Positions 1 to 6,998 of a stretch of 22,530 nt of DNA are shown here, one piece after another. Made by a program: the position numbers and the translations under genes. The notes beneath the pieces are model-generated. The model was not told the origin of the DNA. It did not search any database and worked only from the letters and a program-made list of their open reading frames with translations. Position 1 is the stretch's first letter, and each line of letters opens with the position of its first letter. The stretch comes from Candidatus Dormiibacterota bacterium (GTDB lineage Bacteria > Chloroflexota > Dormibacteria > Aeolococcales > Bog-877): positions 1-22,530 of the forward strand of contig JASHRA010000176.1 in NCBI GenBank assembly GCA_030038765.1. Reading direction: 5' to 3'.

Positions 1-1689
1 GTTCATGATGTAGGCGACGTTGGGCGAGAGGACCTGCTGCGAGTTGTCGGCCACGTTGTACTGGTAGGTGGTGCGGTTGCCCTGGACCACCTGGAGGATG
101 GTGGTGGGCATGTGCAGCACCCCGCCGCTGGCCAGGACCGAGGCTCCGGTGGCCATCTGCACCATGGTCAGGCCCTGGGCCAGACCGCCCAGGGTCAGCC
201 CCAGGCCGTAGGTGTTCTGGGGGTTGAGCAGGCCGGTGGCTCCCATCCGCTCGGCGAAGGTGGCCACCGTGGGCAGCCCCAGGATCGCCTCCACCTTGAC
301 GGCGGGCACGTTGATGGAGTTGCCGAGGCAGATCTTCAGCTCGCACATGCCGGTGAAGGTGCGGGAGTAGTTGATCGGCGCATAGCCGTCGATGTTGATC
401 GGCTCGTTGAGGATGGGCGTGGTCATGGTGAACTTGCCGGAGGCGATGGCGGCGCTGTAGGTGAACATCTTGAAGGAGGAGCCGGGCCGCCTCGGGCTGT
501 CGGTCATGTTGATCTGGCCCCACTGGCCGTTGTAGTTGGTGGTGCCCACCATGGCCAGGATCTCGCCGTTGCGTGGGTCCACCGACTCCAGGGCCGCGTC
601 CCCGATGTTGAAGTCACGGAGCAGGTAGGCGTCGGTGGCCGGGTTCTGCAGGTCGTAGGTCGCGGCGGCCTGGTCGGCGGGGTCGAGGGAGGTGTAGATC
701 TTCCAGCCCCCGGGGTTGAGGTAGGCGTCACCGAAGAGGGACTGGAGCTGGCCCTCGGCGAAGGAGACGAAGTCGGGGTCCTGGTTGACCTCGCTGTCCT
801 CCCAGGGGTAGATGGTGAGCGGCTCCTTGAAGGCGGCGGTGGCCTGCGACTGGGTGATGTCGCCGTTCCTCACCATGGCCTGCAGCACCACGTGCTGGCG
901 GTCCTTGGAGTAGTTGGCGCTCCCGGTGACGCCCTGGTAGAGGAGGGGGTTGTAGGCGGTCGGGGCGTCGGGGATGCCGGCCAGCATGGCGGCCTGGGCC
1001 AGGTCCAGCTTGCTGGCCGGGATGTGGTAGTAGAGCTCGGCCGCGCTCTCCACGCCGATGGCCTGGTTCCCGTAGTTGATCCGGTTGACGTACATCTGAA
1101 GGATGTGGTTGGGGCTGAAGAGCTTGGAGATCTCGTAGCCCAGCAGCACCTCGCGGATCTTGCGGGTGATGGTCTTCTGGGGCGTCAGGAAGGCGATCTT
1201 GGCCAGCTGCTCGGTGATGGTGCTGGCGCCCTGGATGGCGCTGTGGTGGACGAAGTCGTTGACCCCGGACTCGATGATGCGGGGCAGGTCGGCGGAGGCG
1301 GTGTCCTGGTAGAAGTGGCGGTCCTCGACGGCCACGGTGGCCTCCACCAGGAGCGGGCTGACGTTCTTCAGCGAGACGTTGACGTGGTGCACGCCGGGCT
1401 CGTGGAGCACGGCCAGCAGGCTGCCGTCGCTGGCCAGCAGCTCACTGTCCTGGGGCGGGCCCAGGTAGGGGAGGGCGGCGACGCTGGGGAGCCCGACCTG
1501 GAAGGCGGCCAGGACGATCATCCCGGAGCCGACCGCGGCGCAGCCCACCAGGACGGCCACCAGGACCGCGGTGGCGGAGTTGCGCAGCCAGCGGTGGCGG
1601 CGCCAGAAGCCGGCCCGGCGGGCCCCCAGACGGCCCCGCTTCCCCCCGACCGATGCCCGCTCGCGCGGGGTGACTGAGATTTCCTGCAT
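1..1689 (-). CDS. Class A penicillin-binding protein (transglycosylase/transpeptidase), 3' end outside window
   Basis: Bifunctional peptidoglycan synthase acting on the outer face of the membrane: it polymerises lipid II glycan strands and cross-links stem peptides. The 563 codons present show a basic cytoplasmic N-terminus, one membrane anchor at about residues 38-66, then a GT51 domain. That domain has the catalytic EDRHFY motif (E122), GASTITEQLAK (154-164) and RKIREVLLGYEI (176-187). A transpeptidase domain follows, with the nucleophile motif SSFK (404-407) and the second motif SIN (458-460). The third KTG-type motif and C-terminus lie beyond position 1. The start is the ATG at 1689; no strong ribosome binding site precedes it, but a CATAAT -10-like box lies about 37 bases upstream. 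The gene is divergent from the AAA+ ATPase. Family assignment is secure; which cell-wall role it serves (elongation, division, sporulation) cannot be told from sequence. Confidence 0.96.
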   Translation of the reverse strand, partial: MQEISVTPRERASVGGKRGRLGARRAGFWRRHRWLRNSATAVLVAVLVGCAAVGSGMIVLAAFQVGLPSVAALPYLGPPQDSELLASDGSLLAVLHEPGVHHVNVSLKNVSPLLVEATVAVEDRHFYQDTASADLPRIIESGVNDFVHHSAIQGASTITEQLAKIAFLTPQKTITRKIREVLLGYEISKLFSPNHILQMYVNRINYGNQAIGVESAAELYYHIPASKLDLAQAAMLAGIPDAPTAYNPLLYQGVTGSANYSKDRQHVVLQAMVRNGDITQSQATAAFKEPLTIYPWEDSEVNQDPDFVSFAEGQLQSLFGDAYLNPGGWKIYTSLDPADQAAATYDLQNPATDAYLLRDFNIGDAALESVDPRNGEILAMVGTTNYNGQWGQINMTDSPRRPGSSFKMFTYSAAIASGKFTMTTPILNEPINIDGYAPINYSRTFTGMCELKICLGNSINVPAVKVEAILGLPTVATFAERMGATGLLNPQNTYGLGLTLGGLAQGLTMVQMATGASVLASGGVLHMPTTILQVVQGNRTTYQYNVADNSQQVLSPNVAYIMN

Positions 1690-1725
1690 CAACTCACGCC
1701 AAAGCGGAACGGCGACTGCCGCCCG

Positions 1726-1731
1726 ATTATG
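1726..1731 (-). promoter_or_regulatory. Candidate -10 box of the penicillin-binding protein gene
   Basis: Read on the minus strand the hexamer is CATAAT, five of six matches to TATAAT, in otherwise very GC-rich DNA. It would give a leader of roughly 30 bases before the ATG at 1689. No recognisable -35 box is seen. Confidence 0.4.
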
Positions 1732-1879
1732 CCAGGGCCTCCGCCGCGGCCCCGCCGGGCAACTTCGCCCGATCTCCGGTGACGGGGCGGTGGAGATAGC
1801 CTCACGACCCTGCAAATACGCGCGGCCCCGGGGATGAGTTACGGCCGGCGGATGTCAGACTCAGCGCCAGTAGCCGTAC

Positions 1880-1900
1880 CGGGAGTGGCTCCCGAGAAGG
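1880..1900 (+). promoter_or_regulatory. Hairpin abutting the ribosome binding site of the AAA+ ATPase gene
   Basis: CGGGAG-TGG-CTCCCG forms a 6-bp stem with a 3-base loop at 1880-1894. The purine-rich binding site GAGAAGG follows at once (1894-1900), then the TTG start at 1904. The stem touches the first base of the binding site, so it could modulate access; that role is inference. Confidence 0.35.
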
Positions 1901-1903
1901 AAA

Positions 1904-3247
1904 TTGAGCCAACAGCCGATGCCCGCAGCCGCCATGGCGGTCACCGCCCCCCAGCGCACCCACATCGGGTTCCCCCCCGTCCCCCAGACACCCAAGGAGG
2001 CGGGACTGCCGGCCGCCTTCATCAACGACCTGGTGCTAAAGGTCGTCTACTACAACGGCTCCATGCTGGGCCGGGACGTGGCCGAGCATGTCTGCCTGCC
2101 CTGGGCGATCGTGTCGCCCGCCCTCAAGTTCCTCGCTGACGAGGGCTACCTGGGCACCACGGGCATCCGCGGCGCGGTCGGCGGCGCCGAGTTCGCCGAG
2201 GGCCTGCAGTACGCCATGACCAGGGCGGGGAGGGACCGGGCCCGGGAGCTGATCGAGGTCTGCCAGTACGCCGGGCCGGCCCCGGTGCCGCTCGAGGTCT
2301 ACGTGGCCGTGGCCCGGCACCAGGGACGCAGCGGCAACCCCGTCTCGCACCAGACGCTGCGCTCCGCCCTGGAGCACCTGGTGCTGCCGCCGAGCGTCCT
2401 CAACCGCCTCGGCCCGGCCCTGGGCTCGCGTCAGTCGATCTTCCTCTACGGCCCCGCCGGGAACGGCAAGACCAGCATCGCCGAGGCCTGCGCCACGCTC
2501 CTCGGGGACGCCATCTTCGTGCCCCACGCCATCTACGTCAAGGGCGAGGTGATCCGCTTCTTCGACCCCATCCACCACCGCCCGGTGAACGCCGACCTGC
2601 CCCCCCACGACCGTCGCTGGGCGCTCTGCTCCCGTCCCGTGGTGCGTGCCGGCGGGGAGCTGACCGGGCGGGAGCTGGAGCTCAGCTACGACCCGCGGCT
2701 GGGCTTCTACGAGGCCTCGCTCCAGCTCAAGGCCAACGGCGGCCTCTTCCTCGTCGACGACTTCGGCCGCCAGCAGCTCAGTCCCCAGGAGCTGCTCAAC
2801 CGGCTCATCGTGCCCCTCGAGGTGGGCTTCGACTACCTCAACATCGGGCGGGCCGGGACCACCGTCATGGTCCCCTTCACCGAGGTCCTGGTGCTCTCCA
2901 CCAACCTGCGCCCCCGGGACCTCGTCGACGAGGCCTTCCTGCGCCGCATCCGCTACAAGGTGGAGGTGCCCAACCCGACCGTGATCGAGTACGGCCGCAT
3001 CTTCCGCCGCGTCTGCGAGAACGTGGGCCTGGAGTTCGACCCGGCGGCGGTCAACTACCTCATCGAGGAGCACTACCGCAAGGCCGGCCGGCCCCTCCAC
3101 GGCTGCGAGCCGCGGGACATCATCGACCACCTGGTCCACGCCGCCGCCTACTTCGGCGTCGAGCCCCGGCTGACCCCGGAGCTGATCGACCACGCCGTCT
3201 CCGCCTACTTCGCCAACCTGGACGAGGAGGTCGAGGCCGCCAACTAG
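1904..3247 (+). CDS. AAA+ ATPase with N-terminal winged-helix-like region
   Basis: A 447-residue cytoplasmic ATPase. Residues 35-120 look like a small winged-helix or MarR-like fold (conserved LVYYNGSMLGRDVAE-type helix, then DEGYLGTTG). The AAA+ core follows: Walker A GPAGNGKTS (183-191), Walker B LFLVDDF (281-287, DD rather than the usual DE), sensor-1 Asn in LSTN (331-334), candidate arginine-finger region FLRRIRYK (345-352) and a sensor-2-like Arg at 404. This layout occurs in uncharacterised ATPases annotated as having chaperone-like activity; substrate and partner are unknown. The TTG at 1904 is preferred because GAGAAGG precedes it; ATG codons at 1919 and 1934 are in frame and possible. 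It is a single gene divergent from the penicillin-binding protein, with no visible partner such as a VWA protein. Confidence 0.85.
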   Translation: MSQQPMPAAAMAVTAPQRTHIGFPPVPQTPKEAGLPAAFINDLVLKVVYYNGSMLGRDVAEHVCLPWAIVSPALKFLADEGYLGTTGIRGAVGGAEFAEGLQYAMTRAGRDRARELIEVCQYAGPAPVPLEVYVAVARHQGRSGNPVSHQTLRSALEHLVLPPSVLNRLGPALGSRQSIFLYGPAGNGKTSIAEACATLLGDAIFVPHAIYVKGEVIRFFDPIHHRPVNADLPPHDRRWALCSRPVVRAGGELTGRELELSYDPRLGFYEASLQLKANGGLFLVDDFGRQQLSPQELLNRLIVPLEVGFDYLNIGRAGTTVMVPFTEVLVLSTNLRPRDLVDEAFLRRIRYKVEVPNPTVIEYGRIFRRVCENVGLEFDPAAVNYLIEEHYRKAGRPLHGCEPRDIIDHLVHAAAYFGVEPRLTPELIDHAVSAYFANLDEEVEAAN

Positions 3248-3351
3248 CCGGCCCCGCGGGGCCGCCGCGCCCCTCCGGCCCCGCGAGCTCGGCACCCGTG
3301 AGGCCCGCTACTCTGTTCCACCGTCCCGTCAAGGTGCTGGAGGGCGAGCCG

Positions 3352-3831
3352 ATGCCGGAGATCACACCCTTCCTCTGGTTCGACGACCAGGCCGAGGAGG
3401 CGGCCCGCTTCTACTGCACCGTCTTCCCCGACTCCAGCGTCCTGGAGCTGGTCCGATACGGGGAGGGAGGTCCCGGACCGGAGGGTCAGGTGATGACGGT
3501 GCGCTTCTCCCTCGACGGGCGCGAGTTCGTCGCCCTCAACGGGGGCCGACAGCACTACGGATTCAACCTCGGCGTCTCCTTCGTCATCCACTGCGCCTCG
3601 GAGGAGGAGGTGGACCACTACTGGTCCGCCCTGGGGGAGGGCGGCGAGGAGCTCGCCTGCGGCTGGGTCCGGGACCGCTTCGGCCTCGGCTGGCAGGTCG
3701 TCCCCGACGGCCTCGTCGCGATCCTCTCCGACCCCGACCCGGAGCGCGCCCGGCGGGCCATGCAGGCGATGCTGGGGATGAAGAAGCTGGACCTGCAGGC
3801 GATGCGAGCGGCCGCCGAGGGCGCTGCCTGA
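3352..3831 (+). CDS. PhnB-like VOC superfamily protein (3-demethylubiquinone-9 methyltransferase-type fold)
   Basis: A 159-residue cytoplasmic protein of the PhnB/3-dmu-9_3-mt group of the vicinal oxygen chelate fold. Typical features are the opening ITPFLWFDDQAEEAARFY, the strand-rich MTVRFSLDGREFVALNGG, and the end-of-domain signature CGWVRDRFGLGWQVVP followed by a DPDPERARRAMQAMLGMKKLD tail. Most members have no proven reaction, and annotation as a methyltransferase is historical. The ATG at 3352 is chosen because GGAGGG (3339-3344) lies seven bases upstream; an in-frame GTG at 3298 would add 18 unconserved residues. A TACTCT hexamer at 3309-3314 is a candidate -10 box giving a leader of about 30 bases. 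It is followed after 72 bases by the MFS gene in the same direction. Confidence 0.9.
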   Translation: MPEITPFLWFDDQAEEAARFYCTVFPDSSVLELVRYGEGGPGPEGQVMTVRFSLDGREFVALNGGRQHYGFNLGVSFVIHCASEEEVDHYWSALGEGGEELACGWVRDRFGLGWQVVPDGLVAILSDPDPERARRAMQAMLGMKKLDLQAMRAAAEGAA

Positions 3832-3903
3832 GCGGAGCCCGGCGCACCGGCTGAGGGCCCTGGCCGACCTTGGGGGGCGGCTCGCCCCTGCTAGAACCGG
3901 CCC

Positions 3904-5199
3904 ATGCAACCACCGAGTGGCCCAGGTTCACTCCAGGCCCGCTCGGGGGCGCCGCTGCGGGCCAGCCTGCGCCAGCCGGCCTTCGCCGCCGTCCTGGTCG
4001 GCTCCACCATCTCCGCCCTGGGGGACGGCATGGCCGCGGTCGCGATCCCGTGGCTCGCCATCTCCCTCGCCCACGGTCACGACGCCGGCCTCCTGGTGGG
4101 CGCCGCCGTGGCCGCCTACACCCTGCCCGGGGTCCTGGCCGGCCTGGGCCTGGGCCGGCTGCTCTCCCGCTGGGACGGCCGGCTGCTGATCCTCGCCGAC
4201 GCCGTGCTCCGCGCCCTGGCCCTCACGGCGGTGGCTGTGGCCGCCCTCGCGTCGCTCCTCGGCCCGGCCACCTACGTCCTGCTGCTGGGCCTCTCCTCGC
4301 TCCTGGGGCTGGCCGCGATCACGGGTGAGCTGACCTCGGTGGCCGAGCTGCTGCCGCCGGAGCAGCTGGTGGCCGGCAACTCCCTGCTCACCATGACCAG
4401 CTTCGCCACCGGCATCGTGGGGCCGGCCCTGGCCGGCGGCCTGATCGTGGCCGTGGGCGCGCCCCTGGTCCTGGGGGCGGACGCGGTCAGCTACCTGGCC
4501 CTGGTCGCGGCGGCCCTGCTGAGCCGCCGGCTGAGGCCGGCGGCGCCGGCCGCCGGTGGCTCAGACCTCAGCATGGTGACGGCCCTCCGCCGCCTGCTCC
4601 ACCAGCCCGCCCTGCTCGGGATCAGCCTGCTCTGCGTCGCCTACTTCCTGCTCTACGGCCCGGTGGAGGTGGCCCTGCCGCTCTACGTCCACACCACGCT
4701 GCGCGCCAGCGCCGCCCTCCTCGGCGGCTACTGGGCCGCCTTCGCCGTCGGGGCCACCCTGGGGGCGCTGCTGGCGTCGGCGGTGGAGCGCTTCGGGCTC
4801 TGGACCGTCTCCCTCCTCTCCATGGTCGCCTGGGGCGCCTGCCTGGTGCCCTTCGGGTTCGTCCGATCGGCCCTCGTGGGAGCGACAGCGCTCGCCGTCG
4901 GGGGCCTGGTCTACGGACCCTTCCTGCCCCTCAAGCGGACCATCATCCAGCGGCTCAGCCCGGCTTCCCAGCTGGCCTCCCTGGGCGCCGCCAGCGCCAT
5001 GCTCACGGTCCCCGCCTCGCCGCTGGGGACGGCGCTGGGGGGCCCCATCGTCGCCCTCCTGGGCGCTCCTGGCACCCTGCTCACCTCCGGCACGGCCACC
5101 ATCGCCGCCGCCCTGGTGGGAGCGCTGGTCCTGATCCGTTCCTCCTCCGGCGGGCGGAGTCCGGAGCGGGGCCGCGCGGGCGCTGGAGGGGCTCCGTAG
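3904..5199 (+). CDS. MFS transporter, macrolide-efflux (MFS_3)-like
   Basis: A 431-residue integral membrane protein with about 12 hydrophobic segments, starting around residue 26 (FAAVLVGSTISALGDGMAAVAIPWLAI). The loop between segments 2 and 3 carries GRLLSRWDGRLLIL, the usual MFS position for the GxxxDRxGRR-type motif, here degenerate. The overall look (SALGDGM near the start, ELLPPEQLVAGNSLL in the first half) matches the MFS_3/enterobactin- and macrolide-exporter group, so export of a drug or siderophore by proton antiport is likely; the substrate cannot be read. No ribosome binding site precedes the ATG, but TAGAAC sits exactly six bases upstream (3892-3897), suggesting a leaderless mRNA. 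The stop codon overlaps the operator-like palindromes of the downstream antitoxin gene. Confidence 0.88.
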   Translation: MQPPSGPGSLQARSGAPLRASLRQPAFAAVLVGSTISALGDGMAAVAIPWLAISLAHGHDAGLLVGAAVAAYTLPGVLAGLGLGRLLSRWDGRLLILADAVLRALALTAVAVAALASLLGPATYVLLLGLSSLLGLAAITGELTSVAELLPPEQLVAGNSLLTMTSFATGIVGPALAGGLIVAVGAPLVLGADAVSYLALVAAALLSRRLRPAAPAAGGSDLSMVTALRRLLHQPALLGISLLCVAYFLLYGPVEVALPLYVHTTLRASAALLGGYWAAFAVGATLGALLASAVERFGLWTVSLLSMVAWGACLVPFGFVRSALVGATALAVGGLVYGPFLPLKRTIIQRLSPASQLASLGAASAMLTVPASPLGTALGGPIVALLGAPGTLLTSGTATIAAALVGALVLIRSSSGGRSPERGRAGAGGAP

Positions 5200-5217
5200 C
5201 ACTCTATGCTACAGTGC
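5196..5217 (+). promoter_or_regulatory. Nested palindromic operator and -10 of the Phd/VapC toxin-antitoxin operon
   Basis: Two interleaved inverted repeats occupy 22 bases: GTAGCA (5196-5201) with TGCTAC (5207-5212), and GCACT (5199-5203) with AGTGC (5213-5217). The -10-like hexamers TATGCT (5205-5210) and TACAGT (5210-5215) lie inside them, the latter six bases from the ATG. Overlap of palindrome and -10 box is the usual arrangement for autorepression by an antitoxin-toxin complex. The site also includes the last bases of the MFS gene. Confidence 0.5.
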
Positions 5218-5221
5218 CCTC

Positions 5222-5476
5222 ATGGCCAGGGACATCAGCCAGCGGCAGCTTCGAAACGACAGCGGCGAGGTCATGAGGGGATTGGACCGCGGCGAGAGCT
5301 TCGTCGTGACCCGAAACGGCGTTCCCGTCGGTGAGCTGACTCCCCTTCGGCGGCACCGTTTCGTGAGCGCCGATACCGCCATCGCCATGTTCCGAGGCGC
5401 TCCGCGAGTGGACCTGGCCCGGCTTCGGACCGATCTCGACCGCGTTGCCGCCCAGGACCCCTGGCCTCGTGGCTGA
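5222..5476 (+). CDS. Phd/YefM-type antitoxin, partner of the following VapC toxin
   Basis: An 84-residue antitoxin. The N-terminal half is a Phd/YefM-type DNA-binding and dimerisation domain: ISQRQLRNDSGEVMRGLDRG, then the beta-hairpin ESFVVTRNGVPVGELTPL (25-42). The polar C-terminus (ADTAIAMFRGAPRVDLARLR) is the expected toxin-binding tail. It should neutralise the downstream PIN-domain RNase and repress its own promoter; this is family knowledge. The ATG at 5222 lacks a ribosome binding site and sits six bases after TACAGT, consistent with leaderless initiation. Its last eight bases overlap the toxin start (GTG at 5469), indicating coupled translation. Confidence 0.88.
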   Translation: MARDISQRQLRNDSGEVMRGLDRGESFVVTRNGVPVGELTPLRRHRFVSADTAIAMFRGAPRVDLARLRTDLDRVAAQDPWPRG

Positions 5477-5882
5477 TCCCCGACGCGCCCGACGGGGGAT
5501 CATCGACACCTCCGTCGTCATCGACCTCGAGCAACTTGAGGCGGGACAGCTCCCGGTCGAGCTCGCTGTCAGCGCCATCACCATGGCAGAGCTCGCCGCC
5601 GGTCCCCATGCCACCGGGGACTCGGAGGAGCGGGCCCGTCGGCAGGACCGACTACAGCGGGCGGAAGCGGCCTTCGATCCACTGCCCTTCGACGGAGAGG
5701 CAGCTCGCGCCTACGGGCGGATCTACGCCGCTGAGATTGAGGGCGGGCGAAGGGCGCGTGGGACCAGGGCCCTGGATCTCCTGATCGCAGCGACCGCCTG
5801 TGCCGCGTGCCTGCCGCTGTACACCCGCAACCCGGAAGACTTTCGCGGTCTGCAGGGACTGGTCGAGCTCGTCGCTGTCTGA
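5469..5882 (+). CDS. vapC: PIN-domain RNase toxin VapC
   Basis: A 137-residue type II toxin, a Mg2+-dependent endoribonuclease of the VapC family; characterised members cut tRNA or rRNA. Acidic active-site residues are visible: D13 in IIDTSVVID, E41 in ITMAELAAGP, D103 in RALDLLIAATA, and the closing YTRNPEDF (118-125) with N121/D124. The GTG at 5469 is chosen over an upstream TTG at 5445 because the PIN fold begins within ten residues of it and because it overlaps the antitoxin stop (GTGGCTGA). The toxin ends 38 bases before the 3' end of tRNA-Ala(CGC). The target RNA is unknown. Confidence 0.92.
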   Translation: MADPRRARRGIIDTSVVIDLEQLEAGQLPVELAVSAITMAELAAGPHATGDSEERARRQDRLQRAEAAFDPLPFDGEAARAYGRIYAAEIEGGRRARGTRALDLLIAATACAACLPLYTRNPEDFRGLQGLVELVAV

Positions 5883-5920
5883 GCCCACGGCAAGCCCGCG
5901 GTTCGCACAGGCGAACTTTG

Positions 5921-5993
5921 TGGAGCGAAGGGGATTCGAACCCCTGACCTCTGCCGTGCGAGGGCAGCGCTCTCCCAGCTGAGCTATCGCCCC
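5921..5993 (-). tRNA. tRNA-Ala (anticodon CGC)
   Basis: Read on the minus strand, a complete 73-nt cloverleaf: acceptor GGGGCGA pairing with TCGCTCC, including the G3:U70 wobble that is the alanine identity element; D-arm with GCTCAGCTGGGAGAGC; anticodon stem CTGCC/GGCAG with loop CTCGCAC giving anticodon CGC (reads GCG); T-arm around GGTTCGAATCC; discriminator A73. The CCA tail is not encoded (the following bases are CAA). It lies directly downstream of, and convergent with, the vapC gene. Confidence 0.97.
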
Positions 5994-6003
5994 TGGACGA
6001 CCC

Positions 6004-6009
6004 AGTATA
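6004..6009 (-). promoter_or_regulatory. -10 box of tRNA-Ala(CGC)
   Basis: On the minus strand the hexamer is TATACT, ten bases before the tRNA 5' end, which places transcription start just ahead of the mature tRNA. No clear -35 box is visible. Confidence 0.5.
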
Positions 6010-6063
6010 GGAGGCGCCGCCGAGAGCCCCGGATGGGCCCCTTGAGGTGGGAGAGGGTGCCGC

Positions 6064-6159
6064 TCAGGCGGCCCGGCGCTGCCACCTGGTCTTCTTCAGC
6101 ATCTTCTTGTGCTTGTGCTTGCGCATCTTCTTGCGCCGCTTCTTGATTACCGATCCCAC
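6064..6159 (-). CDS. bS22/mS38-type small ribosomal protein (AURKAIP1/COX24 domain)
   Basis: A 31-residue, extremely basic peptide beginning GSVIKKRRKKMRKHKHKK and continuing MLKKTRWQRRAA. It matches the pattern of the tiny Actinobacterial AURKAIP1/COX24-domain proteins (GSVIKKRRKRM..KKHRKLLKKTRVQRR), identified in mycobacterial 30S subunits as bS22 near the decoding centre and related to mitochondrial mS38. The start is taken as the GTG at 6159, where family members begin (M/V-G-S-V). A GAGG at twelve bases is the only ribosome-binding-like sequence. A good promoter (TTGACG-18-TAGACT) and a leader hairpin lie upstream. It is divergent from the HIT gene. It is easily missed because the frame stays open upstream. 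Confidence 0.87.
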   Translation of the reverse strand: MGSVIKKRRKKMRKHKHKKMLKKTRWQRRAA

Positions 6160-6198
6160 GAAGAAGAAGACCTCAGAGCTGCCCAGCGGTTGGGGGAG

Positions 6199-6225
6199 GG
6201 GAGGGCACGGCCCGGCCGCCCTCCC
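6199..6225 (-). promoter_or_regulatory. Leader hairpin in the 5' UTR of the bS22-type gene
   Basis: GGGAGGGC (6199-6206) and GCCCTCCC (6218-6225) form an 8-bp stem with an 11-base loop. On the minus strand it lies close to the predicted 5' end of the transcript and about 40 bases before the start codon. Regulation, for example by the ribosomal protein itself, is possible but only inferred. Confidence 0.4.
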
Positions 6226-6235
6226 AAGACCGAGG

Positions 6236-6266
6236 TAGTCTAAGTGCTGCCAATTCGGATCGTCAA
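6236..6266. promoter_or_regulatory. Divergent overlapping promoters for the bS22-type gene (minus) and the HIT gene (plus)
   Basis: Minus strand: TTGACG (6261-6266) and TAGACT (6237-6242) separated by 18 bases, the best sigma-70-like promoter seen in the window, leading to the ribosomal protein gene. Plus strand: TAGTCT (6236-6241) overlaps the same bases and is a candidate -10 for the HIT gene, giving a leader of about 40 bases. The two -10 boxes share the sequence TAGTCTA, so use of one could exclude the other. Confidence 0.5.
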
Positions 6267-6291
6267 CCGGCGATCGAACTGAGGAGGTGGC

Positions 6292-6792
6292 TTGGAGACT
6301 CTCTGGGCGCCCTGGCGCATGGCCTACGTGGAGCGGGCCCAGGCCGACCTCAAGGACGGCGGCTGCATCTTCTGCGCCGCCGTCTCCGACCAGGGCGCCG
6401 AGCTCGTGGTCCACCGCGGGCCGCTCGCCATCTGCCTGCTCAACCGCTTCCCCTACAACCCGGGTCACCTGATGGTCGCGCCCGTGCGCCACGGGGGAGA
6501 GCTCGAGGAGCTGGGTCCCGAGGAGCTCCAGGCGGTGGTGCTGGAGCTCCGGCTGGCGACCCGCGTGCTGCGCCGGGAGCTGGGCTGTGAGGGCCTCAAC
6601 GGGGGCTGGAACCAGGGCCGCGCCGCCGGTGCCGGGATCGAGCAGCACCTGCACTTCCACCTCGTGCCGCGCTGGAACGGGGACACCAACTTCATGCCCG
6701 TCGTCGCCGACGTCAAGGTCGTGCCGGAGCACCTCCGGGCCACGGCGGAGAAGCTGAGGCTGGCCTTCCCCGCCCACGAGGGGGACGCGTGA
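6292..6792 (+). CDS. HIT-family hydrolase/phosphorylase (Ap4A-phosphorylase-like)
   Basis: A 166-residue cytoplasmic protein of the histidine triad superfamily, which acts on nucleotide phosphoanhydrides. Its opening ETLWAPWRMAYVE, the Cys pair CIFC (25-28), LNRFPYNPGHLMVAPVRH (50-67) and the triad HLHFHLVPRW (H119, H121, H123) match the Actinobacterial diadenosine tetraphosphate phosphorylase-like group; activity on Ap4A is inferred from that resemblance. The TTG at 6292 is chosen because GAGGAGGTGG (6281-6290) directly precedes it and the conserved opening begins there. Its stop overlaps the GTG of a 57-codon ORF by four bases. It is divergent from the bS22-type ribosomal protein gene. Confidence 0.93.
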   Translation: METLWAPWRMAYVERAQADLKDGGCIFCAAVSDQGAELVVHRGPLAICLLNRFPYNPGHLMVAPVRHGGELEELGPEELQAVVLELRLATRVLRRELGCEGLNGGWNQGRAAGAGIEQHLHFHLVPRWNGDTNFMPVVADVKVVPEHLRATAEKLRLAFPAHEGDA

Positions 6793-6962
6793 GCCACCCC
6801 TCGCCGACCTGGCTCCAGCCCGGCCCCGGGGCGCGTCGCGTCCCGAGCCACAACCTGAGCTATCCCGACCGCCCGGCCTCGCTGGCGGGCACCCGCCGGG
6901 CGCGCCTCGAGCGCCCGGGGCAGACGGTGCCCGATGACCAGCCCGGGGCCGGCCGCAGTTAG
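6789..6962 (+). CDS. Small hypothetical protein overlapping the HIT gene
   Basis: A 57-residue ORF starting at GTG 6789, sharing four bases (GTGA) with the HIT stop, the classic layout for coupled translation. The peptide begins SHPSPTWLQPGPGARRV and is rich in Pro, Arg and Gly, with no predicted membrane segment or known motif; it is probably disordered. All but about four codons end in G or C, as in neighbouring real genes, and the ORF ends just before the convergent terminator, so it fills the space exactly. I do not recognise the family. The alternative is that it is untranslated 3' sequence. Confidence 0.45.
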   Translation: MSHPSPTWLQPGPGARRVPSHNLSYPDRPASLAGTRRARLERPGQTVPDDQPGAGRS

Positions 6963-6968
6963 CCGCTC

Positions 6969-6997
6969 GGGGCTCCCGGGCCCGGCCCGGGAGCCCC
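6969..6997. terminator. Perfect 29-nt inverted repeat, bidirectional terminator
   Basis: GGGGCTCCCGGGCC and GGCCCGGGAGCCCC flank a single central base, so a hairpin of at least 12 bp forms on either strand. It lies between the convergent HIT/small ORF unit (plus) and trpB2 (minus), two bases from the trpB2 stop. There is no T-tract, as is common for terminators in GC-rich bacteria. Confidence 0.75.
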
Positions 6998-6998
6998 G

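Noticed and set aside
112..1677. 521-codon plus-strand ORF
   Set aside because: It is antisense to the penicillin-binding protein, whose motifs are unambiguous on the minus strand; the peptide is Gly/Val/His-rich low-complexity sequence typical of GC-driven shadow frames.
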